Assembly: GCA_964429795.1 (NCBI GenBank)
Contig: CAYSCW010000010.1
Coordinates: 15,803 to 79,802, forward strand
Length of the DNA stretch: 64,000 nt
Direction of reading: 5' to 3'
Source of the DNA: CAYSCW01 sp964429795
Lineage (GTDB): Bacteria > Acidobacteriota > Aminicenantia > Aminicenantales > Aminicenantaceae
Below are positions 49,638-59,069 of this stretch, one piece after another (within the stretch, counting starts at the first letter, position 1; every line of letters starts with the position of its first letter). The translations under genes were made by a program, and so were the position numbers. Below the pieces are notes generated by a model, which was not told the DNA's origin, did no database searches, and was given only the letters and a program-made list of their open reading frames with translations.

Positions 49638-52004
49638 ATGAAGAAAGCACAGGATCCTCTTGATATACTAGATGTCATAAACAAGATGGAAATAGGTCCG
49701 GTCAAAGTGGAAAAGAACAGGATTATCTCTCCTTATAAGGTTATCCAGGATGGAAAAATCTCCTCGTTTGACCTTATTTACCGCTATCAAGAAGACGTTT
49801 TCAATCCTGATGAGCCGCAATCTGTTAACCTCGCTGACATGATTGCCGCTCAAGTGGCCATCAACTATGGGCTGTTCTGCCGCGAGATGGTCTTCATCGG
49901 GCATTTTGATAAGGTGGACCAGAAATTCATCAAGGATATGATGGAGAACACAGCCCGGGAAATCTTTGTCAAAAAGTTTATTGAACATAACCCTTTTCTT
50001 GTGGGAGATGCATCGCACCTCTCTCCGGTCAAGCGCCATAGTTACCTTCAGGCAAGAGTTGTTTTCGAAGATTCAGCCTCAACCTCCCTGGGTGAAAAAG
50101 TCCCGCCGTCCTCCCTGCCTTGGAAAACTGACCATTCCCTCCACGCTGTTCTCTCCAGCGGAGGAAAGGACAGTCTTCTCAGTTTTGGCTTGCTCAGGGA
50201 AATCAAGGATGAGGTGCATCCTATTTTTATCAATGAGTCTGGCAGGCACTGGTTCACGGCTCTGAATGGATACCGCTATCTTTCCGCCCATTATCCCCAG
50301 ACAGCTAGAGTCTGGATCAATGCCGACAGGCTATTTGCCTGGATGTTGCGACACTTCCCCTTTGTACGTCAGGACTTTTTCAACATACGCTCGGACGAAT
50401 ATCCCATCCGTCTCTGGACAGTGGCTGTTTTCCTTTTCAGTGCTCTGCCTATCCTCAGGAAAAGGGACGTAGGACGCCTGGTCATAGGAGATGAATTCGA
50501 CACAACCAACAGGTTCGTCCATCAGGAAATCACCCATTACGATGGTCTCTATGATCAGAGCCGCTATTTTGATAACGCACTTACACGTTATTACCTTCAC
50601 AAGAAATGGAACATTCAGCAGTTTTCTATCCTGAGGCCTCTCTCAGAAATGCTCATCGAAAAGATTCTGGTCGAGAGGTATCCCCATCTCCAGCGACAAC
50701 AGGTCTCCTGCCATGCCACCCATGTTTCCGGCAGCCGGGTATATCCCTGTGGAAAGTGTGAGAAATGCCGCCGGATTGTGGGGATGCTTGAAGCCATAGG
50801 TGCTGATCCCTCCAACTGCGGATACACAGAGACCCAGGTCAAGAATTGTCTGAAGTCCCTCACCGGAAAAGGCGTCCACCAGGAGAAGGCCGGAGCCCAG
50901 CATTTGATGTTTCTCTTAATGCGGAAAGGCCTGATCCCCGGACCAGCGAAAGGGAGGAAAGTTCCCAAGCAGGCAGAGGTTATGAAGATACGTTTCGATC
51001 CAGAAAAATCTCCCGTAGACAGCATCCCTGTGGATCTTCGCCAGCCTCTGCTTAAAATATTCTTGGAGCATGCTGAGGGTGCTGTGAAACGTCAGGGGCG
51101 AATGTGGATCGATTACCAACCTCTGGAAGATCCTGCTCTGGGGACTCCTTATCCTTTCGAAATGCCCGGCTATAAATTCAAGGGGGAGGCAGAATTGAAG
51201 AATAATGTATCAGAACGGAAGGAAAGAGGATATTTGCTGGAAGAACTCACATGGCCAGAAGCGCAGATCCGCTTCAAGGAAGTGGATCTGGCTTTGCTGC
51301 CTGTTGGTTCTACAGAGCAACATGGGCCGCATATGCCCTTGGACACAGATGCCTTTGATGCTCTCTACCTTGCAAAGCAAGTTGCGGCTGCTTGCAGCGA
51401 TCCTAAACCGCTTGTCCTTCCTCTTATTCCCTACGGTGTTTCCTACCATCATCTGGATTTCAGTGGGACTTTAAGTATCAAACCAAAAACACTCTCTCAA
51501 CTTGTTTATGATATCGGAATGAGCGCTGCTCATCACGGTGTCACCAAATTGGTTGTCATCAATGCTCACGGTGGAAACATCCCCGCCCTCCAGTTTGCTT
51601 CTCAGATGATCAATCGTGACGCCCACATCTTCACCTGTGTGGAGACCGGGGAAACGAGTGAGAAAGATGTCCTGGAACTTATTGAGACCATCAATGATGT
51701 TCATGCAGGTGAGATGGAAACGAGCACAACACTGGCTGTGCGTCCCTCTGTTGTCAGAAAGGGAAAAATCAAAAAATATATTCCTCAATTCTCAAGCCGC
51801 TATCTTGATTTCAGTTCCAAGAGGAGTGTGGAGTGGTACGCTCGGGTTGCCAAGATATCGCCCTCGGGTGTTCTGGGCGATCCAACCAAAGCTTCTCCGC
51901 AGAAGGGAGAGAAAATCTGGTCTTTGATGATCGAGCATCTGGTGAAGTTTGTTGAAGATTTAAAAAAGATGAGCCTGGATGAAATCTTCCATAAGCGCTA
52001 TTGA
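49638..52004 (+). CDS. PP-loop (MurL-like) / creatininase-family fusion protein
   Basis: A 788-residue two-domain protein. Residues about 1-470 form a PP-loop ATP-pyrophosphatase-like domain with VLSSGGKDSLLSFGLL (Ser174-Gly-Gly-Lys-Asp-Ser179) and a Cys371-x2-Cys374-x2-Cys377 metal knuckle. The layout, with an N-terminal IISPYKVIQDGKISSFDLIYRY strand, resembles MurL, the ATP-dependent epimerase of UDP-MurNAc-L-Ala-L-Glu. Residues about 535-788 form a creatininase-family amidohydrolase: LLPVGSTEQHGPHMPLDTDAFDA, VSYHHLDFSGTLS, VINAHGGN and DVHAGEMETS carry the metal ligands. The active-site residues of both halves are present. It lies 70 bases after DUF1611 and 10 bases before the epimerase gene. 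The fusion implies that an activated carboxylate and an amide are handled in sequence. Confidence 0.8.
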   Translation: MKKAQDPLDILDVINKMEIGPVKVEKNRIISPYKVIQDGKISSFDLIYRYQEDVFNPDEPQSVNLADMIAAQVAINYGLFCREMVFIGHFDKVDQKFIKDMMENTAREIFVKKFIEHNPFLVGDASHLSPVKRHSYLQARVVFEDSASTSLGEKVPPSSLPWKTDHSLHAVLSSGGKDSLLSFGLLREIKDEVHPIFINESGRHWFTALNGYRYLSAHYPQTARVWINADRLFAWMLRHFPFVRQDFFNIRSDEYPIRLWTVAVFLFSALPILRKRDVGRLVIGDEFDTTNRFVHQEITHYDGLYDQSRYFDNALTRYYLHKKWNIQQFSILRPLSEMLIEKILVERYPHLQRQQVSCHATHVSGSRVYPCGKCEKCRRIVGMLEAIGADPSNCGYTETQVKNCLKSLTGKGVHQEKAGAQHLMFLLMRKGLIPGPAKGRKVPKQAEVMKIRFDPEKSPVDSIPVDLRQPLLKIFLEHAEGAVKRQGRMWIDYQPLEDPALGTPYPFEMPGYKFKGEAELKNNVSERKERGYLLEELTWPEAQIRFKEVDLALLPVGSTEQHGPHMPLDTDAFDALYLAKQVAAACSDPKPLVLPLIPYGVSYHHLDFSGTLSIKPKTLSQLVYDIGMSAAHHGVTKLVVINAHGGNIPALQFASQMINRDAHIFTCVETGETSEKDVLELIETINDVHAGEMETSTTLAVRPSVVRKGKIKKYIPQFSSRYLDFSSKRSVEWYARVAKISPSGVLGDPTKASPQKGEKIWSLMIEHLVKFVEDLKKMSLDEIFHKRY

Positions 52005-52014
52005 AAGGACAAGG

Positions 52015-53082
52015 ATGAAAATCACCAAATTAGAAGCCTGGCCCGTCTCCATGGAGTTGAGGGAACCCTATGCCATAGCTTATGAAACCATTGAGAAGAC
52101 AACTAATGTATTTATGCGAATGGAGACGGACCGGGGGATTGTTGGCTTTGGGTGTGCTGCTCCTGATTTGCAGATAACTGGTGAGACAGCCGAGAGCGTT
52201 TTAAAGGCTATAGAGGAGATCATCGCTCCTTCTGTAAAAGGATCAGACCCAGTGCGTTCTGCGATGATTCTCGAACGTCTTATGCCATCACTCCAATCTC
52301 AGCCTTCTGCATTGGCCGCTGTGGATATGGTTCTTCATGATATCTTAGGCAAAGTCTGCGGCCTCCCGCTATGGAAAGTTCTAGGAGGATTCAGGGATCG
52401 CATCAAGACGAGTGTGACCATCGGAATACTTCCTGAAGAAGAGACTGTTGCCCGCGCCCGGGATTGGTTAGCAAAAGGGTTCAGATCCCTAAAGATTAAA
52501 GGAGGAAAAGACGTTGAGTCTGACATAATCCGAGTTCTCAAAGTCAGGGAAGCTGTGGGGCCTGAGGTTGAATTGCGCTTTGATGCAAACCAGGGATTTA
52601 GTGTGGAGGAAGCTTTGAGGTTTGTCCAGGAGGCACGCAGTGCCCATCTGGAACTGATCGAGCAGCCTACTCCAAAGGGCCAGCCAGATCTTCTCGGACG
52701 GGTGTCGAGCAGCGTGCAGATTCCTGTCATGGCCGATGAAAGCCTGATGACCTTAAGAGATGCCTTTCGTATTGCGCGACGTGATCTGGCCGATATGGTC
52801 AACGTAAAATTGATGAAAGTGGGGGGAATCTCGGTAGCCCTTCAAATCAACTCGGTTGCCCGTTCGGCAGGGCTGGAGATTATGGTTGGCTGTATGGATG
52901 AGTCGGCATTGAGTATTGCTGCTGGTCTTCATTTTGCACTGGCCAGACCTAATGTGCTCTATGCTGATCTTGATGGCCATCTGGATCTTGTGGACGACCC
53001 CTGCAGCGGTGCGGTCATCATCCGCCACGGAACTCTTTTTCCCAATAATAAACCAGGCTTAGGTTTTGATATTCCTGATTGA
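52015..53082 (+). CDS. enolase-superfamily dipeptide epimerase / N-acyl-glutamate racemase-like
   Basis: A 355-residue muconate-lactonising-type barrel enzyme. Catalytic Lys160-x-Lys162 (RSLKIKGG) and the second Lys pair Lys265/Lys268 (VNVKLMKVGG) flank the barrel. Metal ligands are Asp190 (RFDANQGF), Glu216 (LIEQPTP) and Asp241 (MADES). The MDESALSIAAGLH segment fits L-Ala-D/L-Glu epimerases and DgcA-like racemases. It would invert the alpha-carbon of glutamate in a dipeptide or N-acyl derivative. ATG 52015 has AAGGACAAGG upstream. Last gene of the four-gene operon. Confidence 0.85.
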   Translation: MKITKLEAWPVSMELREPYAIAYETIEKTTNVFMRMETDRGIVGFGCAAPDLQITGETAESVLKAIEEIIAPSVKGSDPVRSAMILERLMPSLQSQPSALAAVDMVLHDILGKVCGLPLWKVLGGFRDRIKTSVTIGILPEEETVARARDWLAKGFRSLKIKGGKDVESDIIRVLKVREAVGPEVELRFDANQGFSVEEALRFVQEARSAHLELIEQPTPKGQPDLLGRVSSSVQIPVMADESLMTLRDAFRIARRDLADMVNVKLMKVGGISVALQINSVARSAGLEIMVGCMDESALSIAAGLHFALARPNVLYADLDGHLDLVDDPCSGAVIIRHGTLFPNNKPGLGFDIPD

Positions 53083-53133
53083 CCGCTTCCCCTGCAGCCC
53101 TTTCTCATCTGTATTTGAGGGATGTTTGTAATG

Positions 53134-53739
53134 CTACTTTCCCTTCCGCCAGAAGCGGAAAGGTCCCAGCTGGGGGGCGGTTGGGAGAGAAGGTTTTCTG
53201 AGGGGGAACACACCTTTTATTACCATGCTGACGTCTTCTACGGTATAGAATGCCTTAGGATTATATTGTCTGATGATATCAGCAACATCTTGAAAATCAC
53301 AACGCTTAATAATGATGTAGATAACGTGCACTCTACCGTTGATACCATTGGCCTCCATGTTTGTCACTCCATACCCTTTAGACCTGAGATGATTGATCAA
53401 TTCCATTGAATCTTTCTGGGTGATGATGCGGATGAGTGAATTTCCTATGGCCAACCTTTTCTCGATATAAAGTCCCACAAAAGTTCCCATGGCAAATCCA
53501 GCTCCATAGGCGATATAGCAAACAACATTATTCAAATTTTGCATGATGGCTCGAATAGCCAGGAGCCAGATGATGACTTCAAAAAATCCCACCACAGGGG
53601 CAAGGTATTTTAATCCTCTCGAGACAAACACGATTCGCATCGTGCCGAGACTCACATCCAAGACTCGAGCCAAAAAAATGAGAGCGGGTATGATAACCCA
53701 CTTGAAAACTTCTGAACCGAAAACAGCCTCAAGATTCAT
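53134..53739 (-). CDS. UPF0316/DUF2179 membrane protein
   Basis: A 201-residue protein with three or four N-terminal membrane helices (VFKWVIIPALIFLARVLDVSLGTMRIVFVSRGLKYLAPVVGFFEVIIWLLAI, then an AYGAGFAMGTFVGLYIEKRLAIG helix) and a C-terminal DUF2179 domain (NSLIRIITQKDSMELINHLRSKGYGVTNMEANGINGRVHVIYIIIKR ... NPKAFYTVEDV). DUF2179 domains bind nucleotides in some proteins, but function is unknown. Convergent with the epimerase operon. Confidence 0.85.
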   Translation of the reverse strand: MNLEAVFGSEVFKWVIIPALIFLARVLDVSLGTMRIVFVSRGLKYLAPVVGFFEVIIWLLAIRAIMQNLNNVVCYIAYGAGFAMGTFVGLYIEKRLAIGNSLIRIITQKDSMELINHLRSKGYGVTNMEANGINGRVHVIYIIIKRCDFQDVADIIRQYNPKAFYTVEDVSMVIKGVFPLRKPSLPTAPQLGPFRFWRKGK

Positions 53740-54090
53740 CCCAGCATTCTCCTTGAATGGATATAAATTTTAGGGGATTCAATAATCTTTTTGCTGCCAG
53801 CATTATCATCTGCACAGGAAAAATGAGCTTAAAAAGTTATGATACTTCCCCTCTAGGAGATTTTTCAACCTTTAAGATGGGAAATTTTGCAATGGATTGG
53901 ATTTCAGATTAAAATAACTAAGAGTCTCGATGAAAGGATTGAATGTTTCCAGCAGAAGAATTCCGATTTAGATAAACAAGATGTGAGGACTGAACAGATA
54001 GCATCTCTTGATGATGGCTCTTCATTCTCCTCATATTGATCTTTACATGAAGTGTATTCTATGTATTGAACATTGCAGAAAGGAGGAAAT
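53740..54090. other. intergenic region without recognisable feature
   Basis: A 351-base AT-rich gap between the divergent UPF0316 and glycosyltransferase genes. It must hold both promoters, but no convincing -35/-10 pair, repeat or RNA was found by eye. Confidence 0.5.
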
Positions 54091-55335
54091 ATGAAATTTC
54101 ATACTGCCTTGCGAGCATGGGCGAACAGACGCCTGGAAAAGATAGATCATACGGATATAGTGGTTGGAATTCCTAGCTTCAATAACGATACGACCATTGA
54201 CCATGTGATCGATATGGTAAGTGAAGGCCTGGCCAAGTATTACCCTGATCTACGAGCTGTGGTCATCATCTCTGATGGCGGCTCAACCGATGACACAAGA
54301 GAGGTGGCCAGAGATAAGACTGTCTATCCCTTCATGGAGAAAGTCGTGACCATCTATCGTGGGATACCAGGCAAAGGGAGTGCCCTGCGGATGATATTTG
54401 AGTCAGCCTCTTTCCTTAACGCAAAAGTCTGTCTCCTGTTCGATTCCGATCTTCGAAGCATCACTCCGGAATGGGTGAAATCTCTCGCCGATCCTGTGTT
54501 GAACCATGGACATGATTTTGTGGCTCCTGTCTACTCCCGATATAAATATGATGCAACCATCACCAACAACATCGCTTATAATATGACACGCGCGCTCTAT
54601 GGTAAAAGGATACGCCAGCCTATCGGCGGGGACTTTGGCCTTTCTACTGGAATGATCAGCTTCTATTTTAACTATGCGCCTGATATGTGGATGACAGATA
54701 TCGCCAGGTTTGGAATAGACATCTGGATGACAACCACAGCAATGGTGGGGAACAAATCCATCTGTCAAGCCTACTTGGGAGCTAAGATCCACGATGTCAA
54801 GGATCCCCTCGAGAATCTGGGGCCGATGTTCAGGCAGGTGGTCTATCCTCTCTTCCAGTTGATGGAGGAAAACGCTGATAAATGGAAAAAGATTAAGGGA
54901 AGTGAGCCCATTCCGACTTATGGAGCTCCCGCAGATAAAGAACCGAAAGCTTTCTCTGTGGATCTAGAGGGAATGATCGAAAATTACAGGGAAGGTTTTA
55001 AGAATTTATCCGTTTTTTGGGAAAAAATCATCAACACTAAGAGTTTCGCTGTTCTCAAGAACCTGACCAGGAAGAGAAAGATTGATAACTTTTTAATGCC
55101 TGTGGAAGATTGGGCAAAGATTATCTACGACTTTGCATCCACCTTCCACCAGTGGAAGAGGGATAGAGGCAAGCTGGTGGAGATTATGAGGCCTCTTTAT
55201 TATGCCCGGGTTGCCTCTTTTATCAACAGAACCAAAGATATGACAACCAAGGGAGCAGAAGAAATCATAGACCAACAGGCTCAAATTTTTGAAGAGGTGA
55301 AGCCCTATTTGCTGAAAAAATGGGAAAGAAAATAA
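54091..55335 (+). CDS. GT81-like glycosyltransferase (glucosyl-3-phosphoglycerate synthase-like)
   Basis: A 414-residue GT-A enzyme. IVVGIPSFNNDTTIDHVIDMV and VVIISDGGSTDDTREVA form the nucleotide-sugar fold, VCLLFDSDLRSITPEWV has the DxD metal site, and HDFVAPVYSRYKYDATITNNIAYNMTRALYGKRIRQPIGGDFGLS is the acceptor-side motif common to GPGS/mannosylglycerate synthase-like enzymes. The ATG lies behind AAAGGAGGAAAT. It is followed closely by glgA and glgB, so it may channel sugar nucleotide into a compatible solute (glucosylglycerate) or a glycogen primer. Substrates are inferred. Confidence 0.8.
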   Translation: MKFHTALRAWANRRLEKIDHTDIVVGIPSFNNDTTIDHVIDMVSEGLAKYYPDLRAVVIISDGGSTDDTREVARDKTVYPFMEKVVTIYRGIPGKGSALRMIFESASFLNAKVCLLFDSDLRSITPEWVKSLADPVLNHGHDFVAPVYSRYKYDATITNNIAYNMTRALYGKRIRQPIGGDFGLSTGMISFYFNYAPDMWMTDIARFGIDIWMTTTAMVGNKSICQAYLGAKIHDVKDPLENLGPMFRQVVYPLFQLMEENADKWKKIKGSEPIPTYGAPADKEPKAFSVDLEGMIENYREGFKNLSVFWEKIINTKSFAVLKNLTRKRKIDNFLMPVEDWAKIIYDFASTFHQWKRDRGKLVEIMRPLYYARVASFINRTKDMTTKGAEEIIDQQAQIFEEVKPYLLKKWERK

Positions 55336-55359
55336 TCGCAGTGTGAAAGGAGAGCATGA

Positions 55360-56820
55360 ATGAATTCCATGAAGATCATGTTCGCCTCATCAGAGGTAAC
55401 TCCTTTTGCCAAGACAGGGGGATTGGCTGACGTGTCTTCATCCTTGCCCGAAGCTCTGGCTTCTTTGGGACATGAGGTGAGGGTGGTAATGCCTCTCTAT
55501 CGTTCTGTTGTGGAAGGGGAGTTTAAGTTGATACCTTTGGAGGACTTTCTTGAGGTTCCTTTCAGAGGAGGGAGCTTGAAGGCAAAGGTTTTCTACATCA
55601 GGAAAAAAAGAAATCTTATGATTTATTTCGTCAAGCGGGACGAGTTCTTCGACCGAAGCGGATTGTACGGAACTCCGGAAGGAGATTATTTCGACAATCC
55701 CGAGCGATTCATTTTCTTCGCCCGTGCCGCTCTCCATCTGAGTGAAACCCTGGATTTTCAACCTGATATTATCCATTGCAACGATTGGCAAACAGCCTTG
55801 GTACCGGTTTACCTGAAGAGCGTGTATAAAGATGATCCTTTTTTCTCCAAGACTGGTACTGTTTTCACTATCCACAATCTGGCTTACCAGGGAGTCTTCC
55901 CACCGGGATATATGGGAGTAAGTGGATTGCCTGCAGAGCTTTATTCGATGAAAGGGCTCGAATACTACGGAAAGATGAACTTCATGAAGGGTGGAATCCT
56001 GTTTTCCGACATCATCACCACTGTCAGTGAGAAATACGCCCAGGAGATTCAAACTCCAGAATATGGTTTTGGTTTGGATGGAGTGCTCAAGGACAGGAAA
56101 GAAGATGTTTTGGGAGTCTTGAACGGAGTGGACTATTCCACATGGAATCCAAAATCCGATCCCCATATTGCCGTCCCTTTCGATGCCAAAAATCTGGAGG
56201 GGAAGAAGAAATGCAAGGAAGAGTTGATGAAGATATTCAAGTTCAAAAGACAACAGAGGATTCCTCTTATAGGAATGATATCCCGACTTGCCGGCCAGAA
56301 AGGCTTCGACATTCTCAGAGAGGGAATCGATGAGCTTTTACGGTTGGAGCTTTATCTTGTGCTTCTAGGTACAGGGGATGAAAAATACGAAAAACAGTTC
56401 GCTGGTCTGGGTCGCAAGCACCAGAGCCGCTTCGGTGTAAAAATCGCCTTTGATAATGTTCTTGCTCATAAGATTGAAGCAGGATCCGATATGTTCCTCA
56501 TGCCTTCCCGCTATGAGCCATGCGGTTTGAATCAAATGTACAGCTTAAAGTATGGAACCATCCCTGTGGTAAGGGCCACAGGAGGTCTGGACGATACCAT
56601 TACCGAGTTTGACCCCAAAACAGGGGAGGGAAATGGTTTCAAATTCTCTGAATATTCCGCGTCTGCTTTAGTAGAAAGAGTTAAGAAGGCTGTGAAGGTC
56701 TATAAGGACGAAAAACTCTGGCGGAAGCTGATGCGAAACGCCATGAAAAAGGATTTATCCTGGAAGAAGTCAGCCGTTAAGTACGAAAAGATATACAAAC
56801 GGGCTTTGGCCAGGATGTAA
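55360..56820 (+). CDS. glgA: glycogen synthase
   Basis: A 486-residue GT5 enzyme that extends alpha-1,4-glucan from ADP-glucose (or UDP-glucose). The N-terminal MKIMFASSEVTPFAKTGGLADVSSSLPEAL contains the KTGGL nucleotide-binding motif (Lys18). IIHCNDWQTALVP and the C-terminal MPSRYEPCGLNQMYSLKYGTIPVVRATGGLDDTI carry the E-x7-E-type donor site. All present and length is typical. AAAGGAGAG precedes ATG. Seventeen bases before glgB, forming a glycogen operon with the upstream glycosyltransferase. Confidence 0.96.
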   Translation: MNSMKIMFASSEVTPFAKTGGLADVSSSLPEALASLGHEVRVVMPLYRSVVEGEFKLIPLEDFLEVPFRGGSLKAKVFYIRKKRNLMIYFVKRDEFFDRSGLYGTPEGDYFDNPERFIFFARAALHLSETLDFQPDIIHCNDWQTALVPVYLKSVYKDDPFFSKTGTVFTIHNLAYQGVFPPGYMGVSGLPAELYSMKGLEYYGKMNFMKGGILFSDIITTVSEKYAQEIQTPEYGFGLDGVLKDRKEDVLGVLNGVDYSTWNPKSDPHIAVPFDAKNLEGKKKCKEELMKIFKFKRQQRIPLIGMISRLAGQKGFDILREGIDELLRLELYLVLLGTGDEKYEKQFAGLGRKHQSRFGVKIAFDNVLAHKIEAGSDMFLMPSRYEPCGLNQMYSLKYGTIPVVRATGGLDDTITEFDPKTGEGNGFKFSEYSASALVERVKKAVKVYKDEKLWRKLMRNAMKKDLSWKKSAVKYEKIYKRALARM

Positions 56821-56837
56821 GCGGAAAGGATTTTCCA

Positions 56838-58808
56838 ATGCCAGAACAGAAAAAGAAACAGCCCAGCCTGAAGGGCGAAACAAAAAAGACAAAAAAAGTG
56901 ATTCACAGTCCGACACTCTTTTCAGAATACGATATCTATCTCTTCAAAGAGGGGAATTCTCTCAAACTCTATGAAAAACTGGGATCCCACCTGATGAGCA
57001 TCGATGGCCAGGGAGGCACCTGCTTTGCCCTTTGGGCACCCAACGCAGAGCGGGTATCTGTTGTGGGAGATTTTAATGGATGGAATCCTGATGAACATCT
57101 TCTCGCTGTCCGCTGGGATGGTTCAGGAATCTGGGAAGGTTTCATTCCAGGAGTGGAAAAGGGATCCTTGTACAAATACCATATTGTTTCAAAATATCGG
57201 GACTACAGTGTTGACAAGGGGGATCCTTTCGGTTTCTGTTGGGAGCTTTCTCCTAAGACCGCCTCGGTGGTCTGGGATTTGAATTATAAATGGGGCGATA
57301 AGGAATGGATGGAAAATCGTCAAAAACAAAATGATCTCCATTCGCCTTTATCTATTTATGAAATTCATCTCGGGTCCTGGCGCAGGGTACCTAAAGAGGG
57401 TAACCGTTTCTTGACCTACAGAGAGATGGCGCCTCAACTGGTTGAATACATAAAAGATATGGGATTTACCCATGTGGAGTTCATGCCAGTGATGGAGCAT
57501 CCTTTTTTCGGGTCCTGGGGTTATCAAATCGGAGGATATTTTGCGCCCAGCAGCCGGTTCGGCACACCCCAGGATTTAATGCATCTGATTGACCAACTCC
57601 ATCAGAATGGTATCGGTGTGATTCTGGACTGGGTGCCGTCCCATTTTCCATCAGATGAGCACGGATTGTCTTATTTTGATGGCACCCATCTTTATGAGCA
57701 TGAGGATCCCCGAAAGGGATTCCATCCGGATTGGAAAAGCTACATCTTCAACTACGGGAGGAATGAGGTTCGGAATTTCCTGATCGGCAATGCCCTTTTC
57801 TGGCTAGACAAATATCATGTTGACGGTCTTCGGTTGGATGCAGTGGCTTCAATGCTCTATCTGGATTATTCCAGAAAGGAAGGAGAATGGATTCCCAATG
57901 TGCACGGAGGCCGGGAAAACCTTGAAGCCATCTCATTCATCAAACGGTTAAACGAGATTGTCTACAGGACTTTTCCAGATGTGCAGACCATAGCTGAGGA
58001 GTCAACGGCCTGGCCGATGGTGACCAGACCGGTTCATTTAGGTGGTTTGGGGTTTGGGATGAAATGGAATATGGGGTGGATGCATGATATACTGGATTAT
58101 GTTTCCAAGGATCCCATCTTCCGCAAACATCGCCACAATCAATTGACCTTCAGCATCTGGTACACATTTTTCGAGAATTTTATTCTTCCCCTCTCCCACG
58201 ACGAAGTGGTTCATGGGAAGGGATCTTTGCTCCATAAAATGCCTGGCGATGACTGGCAAAAATTTGCTAACCTTCGCCTCCTGCTCGGCTTTATGTTTGC
58301 CCATCCAGGAAAGAAAATGCTTTTTATGGGAGGCGAGTTCGGACAACGGAGGGAGTGGACCCACGAGGAAAGCCTGGAATGGCATTTGCTTCAGTATGCT
58401 CCTCATCAAGGTGTTCAAAAATGGGTCAAGGATCTGAATCGGTTGTATCGAGAGGAATCTGCATTGTCTGAACTCGATTTTGAAAGAGAGGGGTTTGAAT
58501 GGGTGGATATAAGTGACTGGGAGAAAAGTACCGTCAGCTTTATTCGAAGGGGGAGAAACCCGAAAGAGATGATTCTTGTGGTCTGCAATTTCACGCCTGC
58601 CCCTCGCACAGGCTACAAAATCGGTGTTCCTCTTGGCGGATTTTGGAAAGAGATTTTAAACAGCGATGGCAAGGAATATGGGGGAAGCGGCCAAGGTAAT
58701 TTGGGGGGTGTTGAGGCGGATGCGATCCCTCACCACGGAAGAGATTACTCCCTCTCCCTGATTCTTCCCCCTTTAAGCATCCTCATGTTCAAAAGGCAGA
58801 ATGAATAA
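56838..58808 (+). CDS. glgB: 1,4-alpha-glucan branching enzyme
   Basis: A 656-residue GH13 enzyme with an N-terminal CBM48 (CFALWAPNAERVSVVGDFNGWNP), the catalytic barrel and a C-terminal beta domain. Catalytic residues: Asp334 in DGLRLDAVASMLYLDYSR, Glu387/388 in IAEESTAWP and Asp455 in LPLSHDEVVHGK. A Lys-rich N-terminal tail of about 25 residues precedes the usual start and there is only one N-terminal CBM48. It creates alpha-1,6 branches in glycogen. Last gene of the glycogen operon. Confidence 0.96.
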   Translation: MPEQKKKQPSLKGETKKTKKVIHSPTLFSEYDIYLFKEGNSLKLYEKLGSHLMSIDGQGGTCFALWAPNAERVSVVGDFNGWNPDEHLLAVRWDGSGIWEGFIPGVEKGSLYKYHIVSKYRDYSVDKGDPFGFCWELSPKTASVVWDLNYKWGDKEWMENRQKQNDLHSPLSIYEIHLGSWRRVPKEGNRFLTYREMAPQLVEYIKDMGFTHVEFMPVMEHPFFGSWGYQIGGYFAPSSRFGTPQDLMHLIDQLHQNGIGVILDWVPSHFPSDEHGLSYFDGTHLYEHEDPRKGFHPDWKSYIFNYGRNEVRNFLIGNALFWLDKYHVDGLRLDAVASMLYLDYSRKEGEWIPNVHGGRENLEAISFIKRLNEIVYRTFPDVQTIAEESTAWPMVTRPVHLGGLGFGMKWNMGWMHDILDYVSKDPIFRKHRHNQLTFSIWYTFFENFILPLSHDEVVHGKGSLLHKMPGDDWQKFANLRLLLGFMFAHPGKKMLFMGGEFGQRREWTHEESLEWHLLQYAPHQGVQKWVKDLNRLYREESALSELDFEREGFEWVDISDWEKSTVSFIRRGRNPKEMILVVCNFTPAPRTGYKIGVPLGGFWKEILNSDGKEYGGSGQGNLGGVEADAIPHHGRDYSLSLILPPLSILMFKRQNE

Positions 58809-58955
58809 TCCTTTTTGTCGACGGAACCATCTCCGATGTCCTATAGAAAAAATATATTGAAGTTGGTTAAGACACTTGGAAAGTCTGGATTAGTAAATCA
58901 AATAGAGGCTCTTGTTTGATAATGACGAAAATGGACTAAGTACACTAAGGGGGTA

Positions 58956-59052
58956 GTCTGACAAGCGCTTCAATAGACACTGAGCGTCAAGTCAAGTTCA
59001 ACTCAGTAAGGAAAATCTATTCTCCCTCCTTCGGCTTAAGCTCCATGCCGAG
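58956..59052 (-). repeat. 97-bp inverted repeat, left arm
   Basis: Reverse complement of 61060-61156 over 97 bases with one mismatch (TTAAG against TTCAG). It lies 17 bases beyond the stop of the minus-strand membrane protein gene, so that in both arms the element follows a gene's 3' end in the same orientation. Contains a short dyad ACTGAG/CTCAGT. The element is otherwise unrecognised. Confidence 0.9.
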
Positions 59053-59069
59053 TTGCTGCATCATACCTA

